Of a stretch of 64,000 nt of DNA, positions 22,923-35,588 are shown one piece after another (within the stretch, counting starts at the first letter, position 1; every line of letters starts with the position of its first letter). The stretch comes from Orientallactaga sibirica (taxonomy: Eukaryota; Chordata; Mammalia; Rodentia; Dipodidae): the NCBI GenBank assembly GCA_036365145.1, contig JAEOAD010000015.1, positions 7,309,501 to 7,373,500 of the forward strand, written 5' to 3'. The translations under genes were made by a program, and so were the position numbers. The notes under the pieces were generated by a model. It saw nothing but the letters and a program-made list of their open reading frames with translations, did not search any database and was not told the origin of the DNA.

Positions 22923-24351
22923 TGTTTAGCCAGACAAGAGCAGGCTTTATACCCCTAAGGCTCATGACCTCTCCTGCCATAGGCTTTTGATTATGTTTTT
23001 CAGTACCAAGCATGTATTCCCTCCCACAGAGTGGGCCTTCAATCCAATTAGAGAGCAGTTGGTTTCCCCCAGAGCAGACATGCCACTATTGCACTCATTC
23101 GGTCATTTGGCCTGTCTGGCCAAACTTGAGGCTTCCAGTGTCCACTGTTTTCACTGCTGATGACTTCTGTCTCCCATAAGATTGCATGCAATGCAGCGTT
23201 TTCCAGCTTTCAGTTGGCTGGTCTATAGGGAAAGTGTTTTCTGCTTAGCACTAGCTTGATTTCTCAGCAACCTTGCTGCTCAGGCAAGTGAAGTCTTCAG
23301 CAATAGAGTCTTGCCATCTATTTCTCAAGGGAAACCAAGGGCCTTGGAAATAGCCTGCAATGTTTTGGGAGCAACAGGGACCTCCCTAGCCAACAACTCA
23401 CTCGTAGGTATCCCATCCCAGGCACTGAAAACTTTCTAACAACAATCTATGGTTTCTGGATGTGACATTATTCAAAAAAGTAGGTTTTCATATGTCTTAT
23501 TCAGAATATCTTGAATTTTGATTGACCCTCCCCCTGCCCTTTTTGTAACACAACCTCTTCCCCTGGCCTCACTTAGGCCTTTCTCCTCCCTGTAATCTGT
23601 TCTTCTACTTGCATATATGCGCAATACCATACACTTAAGTCCTTCCCTCTCCTCCCTCCCTTATAGCCTTTTTCTAGCTTACTGTCTTCTGCTACCAATT
23701 TTTGGTTCCAGCTCACACACAAGTCTATATATTTTTAGCTAAGATCCACATGAGAGAGAACATGCGACATTTGATTTTCTGGGCCTGGGTTACCTCATTT
23801 AGTATAATTCTTTCCAGATCCATCCATTTCCCTGAAAATTTCATAATTTCATTTTTCTTTACTGCTGAATAGAACTCCATTGTGTAAATGTACCACATCT
23901 TTATTATCCATTCATATGTGGAAGGACATCTAGGCAGGTTCCATTTCCTAGCTATTGTGAATAGAGCATCAATGAACATGGTTGTGCAAGTATCTCTAAG
24001 GCAGTGAGAAGAGTCCTTTGGATATATGCCTAGGAGTGCTATAGCTGGGTCGTATGGTAAATCTATTTTTAGCCATCTCAAGAACCTCCACACTGATTTC
24101 CACAATGGCTGTAGCAGATTACATTCCCACCAACAGTGTAGAAGAGTTCCCCTTTTTCTGCCTCCTCACCAACATTTATTGTCATTTGTTTTCTTGATAG
24201 TAGCCATTCTGACAGGAGTGAGATGGGATCTCAAAGTAGTTTTAATTTGCATTTTTCTGATGGCTAAGGATGCAAAAAACTTTTTTAGATGTTCATATGC
24301 CATCTGTGTTTCTTCCAATGAGAACTCTCTATTTAGTTCCATAGCCCATTT

Positions 24352-24555
24352 AAAAGAAATTATTTACTTATTTGATTGAGAGAAGGAGTCAGAAGATGAG
24401 AGAATGGACATGCCAGGGCCTCCAGCCACTGCAAACGAACTCCAGATGCATGCACCCCCTTGTACATCTGGCTTATGTGTGTCTTAGAAAATCAAATTGG
24501 GATCCTTTGATTTTGTAGGAAAACGCCTTAGCCACTAAGCCATCTCTCCAGCCCA
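24352..24555 (-). mobile_element. tRNA-derived SINE nested in L1 copy 1
   Basis: Minus-strand copy flanked by atagcccattt (24341-24351) and atagctcattt (24556-24566), one mismatch. It interrupts ORF2, so it is younger than this L1. Confidence 0.94.
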
Positions 24556-24932
24556 ATAGCTCATTTTTATTTTTTTTAAATTTCTTATTGTTCTGCTTTT
24601 TGAATTGTTTGTATATTCTGGATATGAATCTTCTGTCAGGTGTGTAGCTGGCAAAGATTTTCTCCCATTCTGTAGGTTGTCTCCTTGCTCTATTCACAGT
24701 GTCCTTTGCTGAACAAAAGCTTTTTAATTTCATGAGATCCCAGTTATTTATCAGTGGTTTTATTTCCTGAGCAGTTGGGGTTATATTCAGAAAGTCATTG
24801 CTTATGCCAGTATGTTGAAAGATTTCCCCCATCTATTCCTCTAGCAGATTCAGACTTTTGGGTCTGATATTAAGGTCCCTGATTCACTTGGACTTGATTC
24901 TTGTGCATGGAGAAACACAAGGATCTATTTTC

Positions 24933-24992
24933 TTTTTTTTTTTCTTTCAGAAAGCCAAATGTCACATGCTCGCTCATATGTGGATCCTAGCT
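24933..24992 (-). mobile_element. 60-bp retro-insert from the L1 ORF2/3' UTR junction, antisense
   Basis: A perfect 16-bp repeat, acaaggatctattttc, at 24917-24932 and 24993-25008 brackets an insert made of a T-rich run followed by a 47-base fragment that reads cagaaagccaaatgtcacat on the plus strand. That fragment matches the reverse complement of L1 at about 28260-28320. The T-run therefore corresponds to a poly(A) tail on an RNA antisense to L1. Confidence 0.8.
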
Positions 24993-25544
24993 ACAAGGAT
25001 CTATTTTCATCCTTCTATATATAGATAGCCAGTTTTCCCAGAACCACTTGTTGACAAGGCTATCTTTTCTCCAATGAATATTTTTGGCATTTTTGTCAAA
25101 AATCAGATTGCTGTAGGTGCCTGGATTGACATCTGGGTCCTCTATTGATCTACATGTCTGTCTTTTTGCCAATACCATGCTGTTTTTGTTACTATGGCTC
25201 TGTAATGTAGGTTTAAATTGGGTATGGTAATACCACCAGCCTGATTTTTGTTGCTCAAAATTGTTTTGGCTATTTGAGGTTTTTTTGTGCTTCCAAATGA
25301 ATATTAGGATTGTTTTTCTTTTTTTTCTATTTCTGTGAAGAATGCCATTGGCATTTTAATGGGGACTGCCTTAAATGTGTAGATTGCTTCTGGTAAGATT
25401 GACATTTTCATAATATTGATTCTTCCAATCCAAGAATATTGGATGTCTTTCCATTTTCTTGTGTCTTCTGCAATTACTTGCTTGAGTGTTTTAAAGTTCT
25501 CATTGTAGAGATACTTCACTTCCTTGGTTAAGTTTATTCCAAGG

Positions 25545-25548
25545 TACT

Positions 25549-25591
<43 letters not shown>

Positions 25592-25594
25592 TTT
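25545..25594. repeat. (TTTA)n expansion in L1 ORF2
   Basis: About 12 TTTA units where L1 copy 2 has only ctttattatttttttgatg (around 29790). It is a later expansion inside the reverse-transcriptase region. Confidence 0.95.
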
Positions 25595-26944
25595 TTGAGG
25601 CAATTGTGAATGGAAGAGATTCCCTGATTTCATCCTCTGCATGTTTATTGTTAGTATATAGGAAAGCTACTGATTTCTGTGTGTTTATTTTGTATCTGGC
25701 TACATTGCTAAAAGTGTTTATCAGCTCTAACAGTTGGCTGGTAGAATCTTTAGGGTCCTTTATGTATAGAATCATATCATCTGCAAATAATGATAATTTG
25801 ATATCTTCCTTTCCAATTTGTATCCCTTTTATGAGTGTCTCTTGCCTTATTGCTATAGTTAAGACTTCCAGTACTATATTAAATAAAAGTGGGGATAGTG
25901 GACACCCTTGTCTTGTTCCTGAATTTAGTGGAAAAGCTTCAAGTTTTATTCCATTTAGTATTATGTTGGCTGTGGGTTTGTCATAAGAGCTTTTATTATG
26001 TTGAGATATGTTCCTTCTATTCCCAGTTTCTGTAATACTTTTACCATGAAGGGATGTTGGATTTTCTCAAATGCCTTTTCTGCATCTATTGAGATGGTCA
26101 TGTGATTTTTTTTTGTCCTTCAGACCATTTATTTGATGTATTACATTTATTAGTTTGTGTATGTTGAACCATCCCTGCATCTCTGGGATAAAGCCTACTT
26201 GGTCAGGGTGAATAATCTCTCTGATATATTCTTATATTCTGTTTGCCAATATTTTGTTGAGAACTTTTGCATCTATGTTCATGAGGGAGATTGGTCTGTA
26301 ATTTTTTTTATCTGTTCTTTGTCTGGTTTTGGTAGCAGGGTTATGCTGGCTTCATAGAAGGATTTCGGTAGAATTCTTTCCTTTTCTCTTTTATGGAGTG
26401 GTGTTAGTTCTCCCATGAAGGTCTGGTGAAATTCACGAGTGAATCCATCTGGCCCTGGACTTTTTTTAGTTGGGAGACTTTTTATACTGCTTGGATCTCT
26501 GTACTTGTTATAGGTCTATTTAAATGGTTTATCTCATCTTGATTTAATTTTGGTAGGTCATATGTATCAAGGAAATCATCCATTGCTTTCAGATTTTCAA
26601 ACTTAGAGGCATATATATTCTTAAAGTATGTCCTTATGATTTTCTGAATTTCTTTGGTATCTGTTGTAATGATGCCTTTTCATCTCTGATTTTATTAATT
26701 TTGTCTCTTCTCTCTTTCTTCTGGTTAGATTTGCTTAGGGTTTATCAATCTTGCTTATCCTTTCAAAGAACCAACTCTTTGTTTCATTGATTCTTTGAAT
26801 TTTTTTTGGTTTCAATTTCATTAATTTCTGTCATAATCTTTATTATATCTTCCCATTTACTGATTTTTGTTTTGTCTTGTTCTTCCTTTTCCAAGGCCTT
26901 AAGGTGAAGCATTATATTGTTTACTTGTGAAGTATCTAATTTCT

Positions 26945-29900
26945 TTCTTTTGTAAAAAATTATTTTTTATTGACAACTTCCTTGATAGTAGACAATATCC
27001 CATGGTACTTCCCTCCCTCTCCCACTTTTCCCTTTGAAACTTCACTCTCCATCATATTCCCTCCCCCTCTCAATCAGTCTCTCTTTTCAGTTTTATGTCA
27101 TGATCTTTTCCTCCTATTATGATGGTCTTGTGTAGGTAGTATCAGGCACTGTGAGGACACGGATATCCAGGCCATTTTGTGTGTGGAGGAGCACGTTGTA
27201 AGGAGTCCTACTCTTCCTTTGGCTCTTATATTCTTTCCACCCCTCTTCCACAATGGACCCTGAGCCTTGGAAGGTGTGTTTGAGATGTTTCAGTGCTAAG
27301 CACTCCTCTGTCCCTTCTTCTCAGCACCATGGTGCCTTCTGAGTCATCCCAAGGTTGTCACCATCTGAAAAGAGAAGCTTCTCTAACAAAAAGTGAGAGT
27401 AACATTAATATATGGGTGTGGACATTAATAGAAGTGCTTACTGGGCAGTTTGGTGAGCCTAGTATATGCATTTAGCATGACCCCAGCAGATGTTACACCC
27501 CTAGGGCTCATGACTACCCCTGTCGTAGGTTTTTAGTATCAGGGATGTATTTCCTCCCATGGAGCAGGCCTCCAGTCCAATTAGAGAGTGGTTGTTTTCC
27601 CCCATAACAGACATGCCACTATTGCACCCGTTGGCTCATTTGGCCTGGCTGGCCAAATTTAAAGCTTGCAGTGTTCACTGTTGAGTATTTTCACTGGTGT
27701 TTTCTCTCTCCCATTGAACTGCATGCAGTGTAGCTTTTTCCAACTTTCTGTCAGCTGGTCCACATGGAGGAGGCTTTCAGCTCAGTTCCAGCAGGATTTC
27801 TCAGTGACCTTGCAGCCCAAGTATGTAGTGGCTTCAGCAATAGGGTCTTACCATCTATTCCTGGTGGGAAGCCAAGGGCCTCAGCAATGGCCTATAATGT
27901 TTTGGGGGTATCTGTGACCTCCCCAGCCAACAACTCACTGAAGGTATCCCATCCCTGGCACTGACAATTTTCTAGTAACAATCTATGGCTTCTGAGTGTT
28001 CCATTGTCCAGAAACGAAGGTTTCCATATGACATATTTATATCCTCTTAGAGTTTGAATAACCCTTCCTCCACCTTTCCTTTACTCAATCTCTTCCCCTG
28101 ACCTCACTTAGGCCTTTTCACCCCCATTAATCTGTTCTTCTACTTACATATATACAATACCATTCTCTTAAGTCCATCCTCCCTCCTTTTCTATTCCCTT
28201 TATATCCCCTTTCTAGCTTAGTGGCTTCTGCTACTGTGTTTTATTTTTACTCACATAGAAGTCTAATCGTTTGTAGCTAGGATCTACATATGAGAGAGAA
28301 CATGTGACATTTGGCTTTCTGGGCTTGGGTTACCTCACTAAGTATAATCCTTTCCAGATCCATCCATTTTCCAGCAAATTTCATAACTTCATTTTTCTTT
28401 ACCACTAAGTAGAACTCCATTGTGTAAATGTGCCACATCTTCATTATCCACTCATCAGTTGAGGGACATCTATGCTGGTTCCATTTCCTAGCTATTGTGA
28501 ATAGAGTGGCAATAAACATGGTTGAGCAAGTATCTCTAAAGTAGTGAGATGAGTCCTTGGGATATATGCCTACGAGTGGTATAGCTGGGTCATATGGTAG
28601 ATCTATTTTTAGCTGTCTCAGGAACCTGCACACTGATTTCCACAATGGCTGGACCAGATTGCATTTCCACCAACAGTATAGAAGGGTTCCTCTTTTTCCA
28701 CATCCTCACCAGCATTTATAGTCATTGTTTTCATGATGGTAGCCAGTCTGACAGGAGTGAGATGGAATTGCAACATAGTTTTAATCTGCATTTCCCTGAT
28801 GATGAGGGGTGTAGAACATTTTTTAGATGTTTATATGCCATCTGTATTTCTTCTTCTGAGAACTATTTAGTGCCATAGCCCATTTTTAATTGGGTTGTTT
28901 GATTTCTTGTTATTTAATTTTTTGAGTTCTTTGTATATCCTAGATATTAACCCTCTGTCAGATATATAGCTGGCAAAGATTTTCTCCCATTCTTTAGGTT
29001 GTCTCTTTACTCTATTCACAGTGTCCTTAGCTGTACAACAGCTTTGTAATTTCATGAGGTCCCAGCAGTTGATCTGTGGTTTTATTTCCTGGGCAATTGG
29101 GGTTATATTCAGAAAGTCTTTGCTAAAACCAATATGTTGAAGGGTTTCCCCTACTTTTTCCTCTAGAAGTTTCAGAGTTTCAGGTCTGTTATTAAGGTAT
29201 TTGATCCATTTGGATTTAGTTCTTGTACAAGGAGAGAAGTAAGGATCTATTTTCATCCTCCTACAGATCCATATCCAGTTTTCCCAGCCCCATTTGCTGA
29301 AGAGGCTGTCTTTTCTCCAATGAGTATTATTGGCATTTTTTGTCAAAGATCAGGTGACTATAGCTACCTGGACTTACATCAGGATCCTCGATTCTGTTCC
29401 ATTGATCTACATGTCTGTTTTGTGCCAGTACCATGCTGTTTTGTTACTATGGCTCTGTAATATAGGCTAAAATCAGGTATGGTGTTACCTCCAGCCTGAT
29501 TTTTGTTGCTTAAAATTGCTTTAGATATCCAAGGTTTGTTGTGCTTCCAAATGAATTTTTGGATTTTTTTTCTATTTCCATGAAGAATGCCATTGAATTT
29601 TAATGGGGATTGCATTAAATGTGTAGATTGCTTTTGGTAGGATTGCCATTTTCACAATATTGATTCTTCCAATCTGAGAACAAGGGATGTCTTTCCATTT
29701 CCTAGTGTCTTCTGTAATTTCTTGCTTGAGTGTTTTAAAATTCTCATTGTAGAGATCCTTCACTTCCTTGGTTAGGTTTATCCCAAGGTACTTTATTATT
29801 TTTTTGATGCAATTGTGAATGGGAGTGATTCTCTGATTTCATCCTCTGTGTGTTTGTTGTTAACATACAGAAAGGCTACTGATTTCTGTCTGATAATTTT

Positions 29901-32118
29901 ATATCCTGCTACATGGCTATAGGTGTTTATCAGCTCTAACAGTTTGCCTGTAGAGTCTTTAGGGTCCTTTATGTATAGAATCATGTCATCTGTAAATAAT
30001 GATAACTTGATATCTTCCTTTCCAATTTATCCCTTTTATGTGTATCTCTTGCCTTATTGCTATAGCTAAGACTTCCAGTACTATATTAAATAAAAGTGGG
30101 CATAGTGGACACCCTTGTCTTGTGCCTGATTTTAGTGGAAAAGCTTCAAGTTTTTCTCCGTTTAGTATTGTGCTGGCTGTGGGTTTGTCATAAATAGCCT
30201 TTATTATGTTGAGAGATGTTCCTTCTATTCCCAGTCTCTGGAGGACTTTTATGATGAAGGGATGTTGGATGTTGTCAAATGCTTTTTCTGCATCTAATAA
30301 GATGATCATGTGATTTTTGCCCTTTAGTCCGTCTATATAATGTATTATATTTATCAATTTGTGTATGTTGAACCATCCCTGAATCTCTGGGATAAAGCCT
30401 ACTTGGTCAGGGTGAATGGTCATTCTGATATATTCTTGTATTCTGTTTGCCAATATTTTGTTGAGAATTTTTGCATCTATGTTTATGAGGGAGATTTGTC
30501 TGTAATTTTCCCTTTTTGTTCTATTTTTGTCTGGTTTTGGGATCAGGGTGATGCTGCCTTCATAGAAGGGTTTTGGTAGGATTCCTTCCTCTTCTATTTT
30601 ATGGAAAAGTTTGAGAATCATTGGTGTTAGTTCCTCCATGAAGGTCTGGTGAAATTCACCAATGAATCCATCTGGGCCTGGACTTTTTTTATTTGGTAGA
30701 TTTTTTTTTTTATAACTGCTTGGATCTCCATAGTTGTTATAGGTCTTTTTAAGTGGTTAATCTCATCTTGATTTAATTTAGGTAGGTCATATAAATCAAG
30801 GAAATCATCCATTTCTTTCAGATTTTCAAACTTTGTGGAGTATATGTTATTATAGTATGTCCCTATGATTTTAAAAAATTTCTCTGGTATCTGTTGTAAT
30901 GGTGCCTTTTTCATCTCTGGTTTTATTAATTTGTGTGCTATAAATTTTTCTCTTAGGGCTGCCTTCATTGTGTACCAAAGGTTTTGGTATGTTCTATTTT
31001 CATCATGATTTGATTCTATGAATTTATTGATTTCCTTTTTCATTTCTTCACTGATCTATTCATCATTAAATAGTGTACCCTTTAGTCTCCGTGAATTTCT
31101 GTATATACTGTAGTTTTTCTTGTTGCTGATTTGCAGTTTAACCCCTTTGTGGTCAGATAGAGTACAAGGGATTATTTCAATTTTCCTGTATTTGTTAAGA
31201 TTTGCTTTGTGTCCTATATATGGTCTATTTAGAGAATGTTCCATGTTCTCCTGAGAAAAATATACATTTTGCAGCATTTGGATGGAATGTTCTGTAGACA
31301 TCTTTTAGGTCAATTTGTTCCATGACATCATTTAATCCAGATGTCTCTCTGTTTACTTTTTGCCAAGATGACCTGTCAATTGATGAGAGTGGGGTAGTGA
31401 AGTCACCCACTACTATTGTGTTTGGTGTTATCTGTGTCCTTAAGTCTAATAGTATTTGTTTGATGAAATTGGGAGCCCCCATGTTAGGTGAGTATACACT
31501 TAGGATTGTAATGTCTGTCCTCCCATTGGAGTGTTCCTTTAATCAGTATAAAGTGACCTTCTTTATCTTTCTTCACTAATGTTGGTTTGAAGTCTATTCT
31601 GTCAGATATTAGGATAGCAACTCCTGCTTATTTCCTAGGCCTTTTTTTTTTTTTTATTAAAAATACCTTTTTCCATCCTTTCACCCTAAGACAGTGTTTA
31701 TCTTTTATTGAGAGATGAGTTTACTGGAGGCAACAAATGGCAGGATCTTGCCTTTTAATCCAGTCTGCAAGTCTGTGTCTTTTGGTTGGGCATTGAGGCC
31801 CTTGATATTATGAGTTATTATTGACAGGTATGTATTTATTCTCACCATTATTCTTATTTTGTAGTTTTTCCTGTTTTCTCTTTACTTGCTGTTTTTAACT
31901 TTTATTTGAGTATGATTTATTTTTTCTTATTTTCTCCTGTGTGTGTTTTGCTTTCTCTTCATTGTGAAGGATTCCTTCAATTATAGCACTCCTTCAGTAG
32001 GTACCTTGAAGTATTTTCTGTAGAGCTGGTTTAGTTGTCATAAATCCCTTTAGACTGTTTTTGTTGTGTAGTGTCCTTATTTCTCCATCAATTTGGATAG
32101 ATAGCTTTGCACCTTCCT
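26945..32118 (-). mobile_element. L1, 5'-truncated within ORF1 (copy 2)
   Basis: The 3' end begins at attattttttattgacaact (26945), with the 3' UTR to about 28270. ORF2 then runs to about 31900, and the C-terminal part of ORF1 lies at about 31960-32118 (reverse complement encodes GFMTTKPALQKILQGTY, an ORF1p C-terminal signature). It abuts the truncated 5' end of L1 copy 1 in the same orientation. Confidence 0.92.
28277..31900 (-). pseudogene. L1 ORF2 remnant, copy 2
   Basis: Most of ORF2 is present but split by frameshifts. The endonuclease part at 31482-31225 reads VVGDFTTPLSS, where the family has GDFN: a catalytic-site Asn is replaced by Thr. The longest intact piece, 30639-29986 (217 codons), carries the fingers and palm ([29 protein letters not shown]). 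It shifts frame just before the active site, which reads FTDD (29985-29996) instead of FADD. The C-terminal part is at 29346-28277. Non-functional. Confidence 0.93.
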
Positions 32119-32242
32119 TCTTAAACAAACAGAGAAAAAAATATATGAAATTATAGTTTTAGCCATTGGACAACAAATGATGTAGGAGTTTGACCTTGAA
32201 TGAAGAGAAAAGATGGGGGGGGGAGCATGTGATCGCCTCAGC

Positions 32243-32364
32243 CTGAGGAACATTTCTTTTTTTTTTAATCCTTGATTAAAATAAGTATATTTTTTCTTTT
32301 TCTTTTTTGAATTATTTCTATTTTTTTTTATTGACAAGTTTTATACTTACTGAGGAACATTTCT
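32243..32364 (-). mobile_element. Tiny L1 3'-end insert, 15-bp target-site duplication
   Basis: Perfect repeat ctgaggaacatttct at 32243-32257 and 32350-32364. The 92-bp insert between them starts with a T-run and contains ttttttattgacaagtttta, the terminal L1 3' UTR sequence seen at 22370 and 26950, on the minus strand. It is an extremely 5'-truncated L1. Confidence 0.87.
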
Positions 32365-32640
32365 AAGCCGCAGTATAGGGCGGTGGGTCATGTGGATTAT
32401 AGGCCTGGAGGGCAAGTGGTATGCAAGACTCACCAGAGTGAAAGTGGACAGAGATACCTACAGAATGAGTGCTATGCCCCCTGGTGCTGACAAGGAAGCA
32501 GAAGCTGCTGCTTAAGGGTTAGTAACTGATTTCTAGTTTAGAGGCAGATTTTGGCATGGACGTGGTCAGCCACCTCAGTAAAGCTGAAGAGGATTATTTT
32601 GTGTTGAATAAACTTATAGCCAGAAAAAAAGAAGATAGAA
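32365..32640 (+). pseudogene. Possible processed retrocopy fragment, gene not identified
   Basis: Sequence unlike its AT-rich surroundings: a frame from about 32354 to 32515, ending in a stop after [10 protein letters not shown], is followed by about 90 bases, an AATAAA at 32605 and an A-run 13 bases later (agaaaaaaag). That order (coding end, short 3' UTR, polyadenylation signal, A-tail) is what a processed pseudogene shows. I do not recognise the protein (pieces: [26 protein letters not shown]). It was split upstream by the L1 insert at 32258-32349. It might instead be an unknown repeat. Confidence 0.4.
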
Positions 32641-32647
32641 TAAGGAC

Positions 32648-32841
32648 TAAAAATATTTATTTATGAAAGAGAGAGAGAGAGATAGAAAATGGGCACTCTA
32701 AGGCCTCCTGACACTACAAACAAACTCCAGACACATGTGCTACTTTGTGCATCTGGGTTTACATAGATACTGGGAAATTGAACCTGGACCATCAGGCTTT
32801 GCAGGCAAGTGTCTTTAACCACTGAGCAATCTCTCCAACCA
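32648..32841 (-). mobile_element. tRNA-derived SINE
   Basis: Minus-strand copy: aaaaatatttatttatg tail, (GA)n, body, and head actgagcaatctctccaacc. The target-site repeat is not clear. Confidence 0.92.
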
Positions 32842-33866
32842 GAGTAAAGATTTTGAAACAAGAGCTTATAGGCCAAATAAGCCTGGAGCTGTTTTCCTAA
32901 TGTGAATTGTAAGAATGGTTCCTCCTCTTCCTCAATCTGTTCCTCCTCCTTCCTCTTCCATTTCCTTATCCTCTACCTCCTCTTCCTCCTTCTACATCTA
33001 AAAATATTGTAAAAGAAAGAAAAAGTATTAGAATACATTTATAGCCCATAAAGCCCAATTTATTTACCTTTAAAGGACAGAGTTTCTAACTGCTAAGATC
33101 ATACAGAATAAAAGACCCCAGTTGATCCTGTAGAGATGTAAAATATGATTATTTGTGAATAAGACATACTGGTTGGGGTTACCAGCATTGTGACACTGCA
33201 GAAGAAAAGACAACTTGTCTGAGGACATATCAACACCCAATAGTCACAACATAATACAAGTAGAGACTGAGAGAAGAGGCTTTAACAGTGAAATGGGGGA
33301 TGACTTGAAGGAACCCATCATGCACACGAAGGGAGCCTCTGAAAGAGGGGGGCTACAGAAAAATATTTGACAAAATCATGCCTAAAATGCTCTACTACAT
33401 TTTGTTTAAAAACATTTCCAGAAACTCAATAAACCACAAGCACAATTGAAGTATTTAGTAGTAAAGAATGCCCTTTTGTGTGGTACTAGGGATCAAATCT
33501 AGAATACTATCTCAAAAGAAGTATTAGAAAAAAGGCACATTATATGCAGAGAACAAAAACCAAACTGATAATAGACTTCTGAGTGGAAACAATTCAATTC
33601 AAAAGACAGTAAATTGATATCTTTCAAGTACTGAAAAGATAAAAAGTCAGCTTAGAATTATATATGTAGTGATAATCTATTTCCAAAATTAAGTTCAAAT
33701 ACTTAAATAGGCATGTAAAAGCATAAAGAAGTTATCAGCAGCAGAACTGCCTCTATGTCCAGCAGAGTTCTCCAGGCAGAAGGGCGTAATGAAAACAGAA
33801 ATCTACAAAAAGGAATGAAGAGCACAGAAAATGAAAATGTAGACAAAATGAAGATTTTTTCAAAAG

Positions 33867-34082
33867 ATTTTATTTTTATTTACTTATTTATTTATTAGAG
33901 ACAGAGAGAGGAGAAAGAGAAAGAAAGTGAGAATGGGCATGCCAGGGCCTCTAGCCACTGCAAACATACTCCAGACGCATGCACCCCTTGTGCATCTGAT
34001 TTACATGGGACCTGGAGAATCAAACTGGGGTCCTTAGGCTTCACAGGCATGTGCCTTAACCACTAAGCCATCTCACCATCCC
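33867..34082 (-). mobile_element. tRNA-derived SINE
   Basis: Minus-strand copy with tail aaaagattttatttttattt and head ctaagccatctcaccatccc, inserted in the old L1. Confidence 0.94.
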
Positions 34083-35229
34083 AACTTTTTCTTATTTAGG
34101 AATATAGTTGAAGGATAATAGATTATTTAAGGTAACTAATGGACTATTATTGTGAGGGTTATAACATATATAGAATCAAAATAGTACAAAGCTCAAGAGG
34201 GGAGGGAAATGTTCTTATATAAGGTATGTTGTGATAACACATTACTTGAAGTGATAATACATATTACTTGAAGGCTGTGATAATTTAAAGCTATACAATA
34301 TAAAACAGAAAGCAATCATTGCACAAAAGGTCACAGATAATTCTGACAATAAAAGGTAAAGCTGTAAATACTAGGGACAAACTGGAACCTTAAAATATCT
34401 TTATATAAAAATTCACCAATGCATTAAAACAAAGAAATAGGAGAAAGATATTTCATGCTAACTAACAATAATCAAAGAAAAAAGGGAATGGAAGTAATTT
34501 TGTATAACACAAACTGGCATATGCAAAGAATATTATCAGGGATAAATGGAATCATGAAGTGAAAATTGAAGAAGAGGTAATTGAATTAACAGCAAACAAC
34601 AACAAAAGCATTTATGCACCTAAAATAAGACATTTAGAACACAAAGAAAAAAAAAACTGATAGAATCAGAAAAAATAGATCAATTAGTATAGTAGGGTGT
34701 TTTATGTGGCTTTTCAGTAATTGATAGAAAATGTGGACATATAAAATCATGAATGATAAGGAGGAATTGAATAACACTATCAATCAACCACCTAATTGAC
34801 ATTTATAGAACATTGTACTCAATAAGAGCAGAATGGAGATTCATTTCAGGTGTACTTGGCACATTTGCCAAGATAAACTATACTATGGGCCATAAAACAA
34901 ATCCCAACAAATTTATGTTCTGGACATAAAACAAGTCCCAATATATTTGAAAGAATTCAAGTTATGCCAAGCATGCACTGCAACCAGAATGGTCTTAAAT
35001 TAGAACTTAATCACAGCAAGACATCTGGAAGATCCCCAAATATTTAGAAACTAAATGGTACATTTAAAAATATTCTTTCAGTCGATGAAGAAATAAGGTT
35101 AATTAGAAAATATTTTTGACTGAATTAAAATGAAAATATGACATGTTAAAAATTTTGGAGTGTGTCTAAACCAAAACTTATAGGGAATTTTTTAGTGCTA
35201 AGTGCTTATATTAAAAAGAAGAATTATCT

Positions 35230-35450
35230 AACTGGTGTTGTCATACTGCAACAGATGGGCCAAATCTAATGCTGATTTTAAGTGGATAAAGTTTTATTGG
35301 AACACATCATGTTCATTCATTTATGCATTGTCAATGGTGCTTTCTTACTATAACAATAAAGTGGATTAGAGCTATGAATGTCAAAGCTTAAAATAATTTT
35401 TCGCTAACCCTTCTTGAAAATATTTGTTGGTGCCTGACCTGAGAATCTAG
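35230..35450 (+). repeat. Old DNA-transposon-like fragment
   Basis: The core agttttattggaacacatca followed by ttcatttatgcattgtc, and later ttggtgcctgacctgagaat, matches a widespread mammalian medium-reiteration element whose usual core is TTTTATTGGAACACAGCC. I take this to be a hAT-type non-autonomous transposon. The family name is not certain. Confidence 0.55.
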
Positions 35451-35588
35451 AAAAAAAGAAAAACAAATGAAACTTGAAGTAAACAAAAGGAAATATGAAG
35501 ACAGGAACAGAACTGAATGAAATAGAAAAAACCAAAAATAGGATAATCAATGAAAGTAAAAGACAATTCTTTATTATTATTATTAGTA

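Larger units (their letters stand above)
23725..26940 (-). pseudogene. L1 ORF2 (endonuclease/reverse transcriptase) remnant, copy 1
   Basis: Encodes broken pieces of the L1 ORF2 protein, which nicks target DNA and reverse-transcribes L1 RNA. C-terminal part: 24105-23725 (LPYDPAIALLGIYPKD, YTMEFYSAVKKNE). The reverse-transcriptase active site FADD is intact at 25776-25787 (sense on minus), in the context YIKDPKDST. The frame is broken by stops, frameshifts, a nested SINE (24352-24555), a 60-bp insert (24933-24992) and a (TTTA)n expansion (25545-25594). The N-terminal endonuclease domain is absent because of 5' truncation. It cannot make a working protein. Confidence 0.93.
22345..26944 (-). mobile_element. 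L1, 5'-truncated within ORF2 (copy 1)
   Basis: Minus-strand L1 with its A-tail side near 22345-22375, a long 3' UTR (about 22375-23730), and ORF2 from its C-terminal end upward to about 26940, where the copy stops. It is interrupted by a tRNA-SINE, a 60-bp retro-insert and a TTTA expansion. The 3' UTR aligns by eye with the one at 26945-28270, so both belong to one lineage. Confidence 0.92.

Noticed and set aside
29986..30639. 217-codon reverse-transcriptase frame as a possible active L1
   Set aside because: It is only a piece of ORF2. Frameshifts on both sides, the altered GDFN and FADD motifs and 5' truncation exclude activity.
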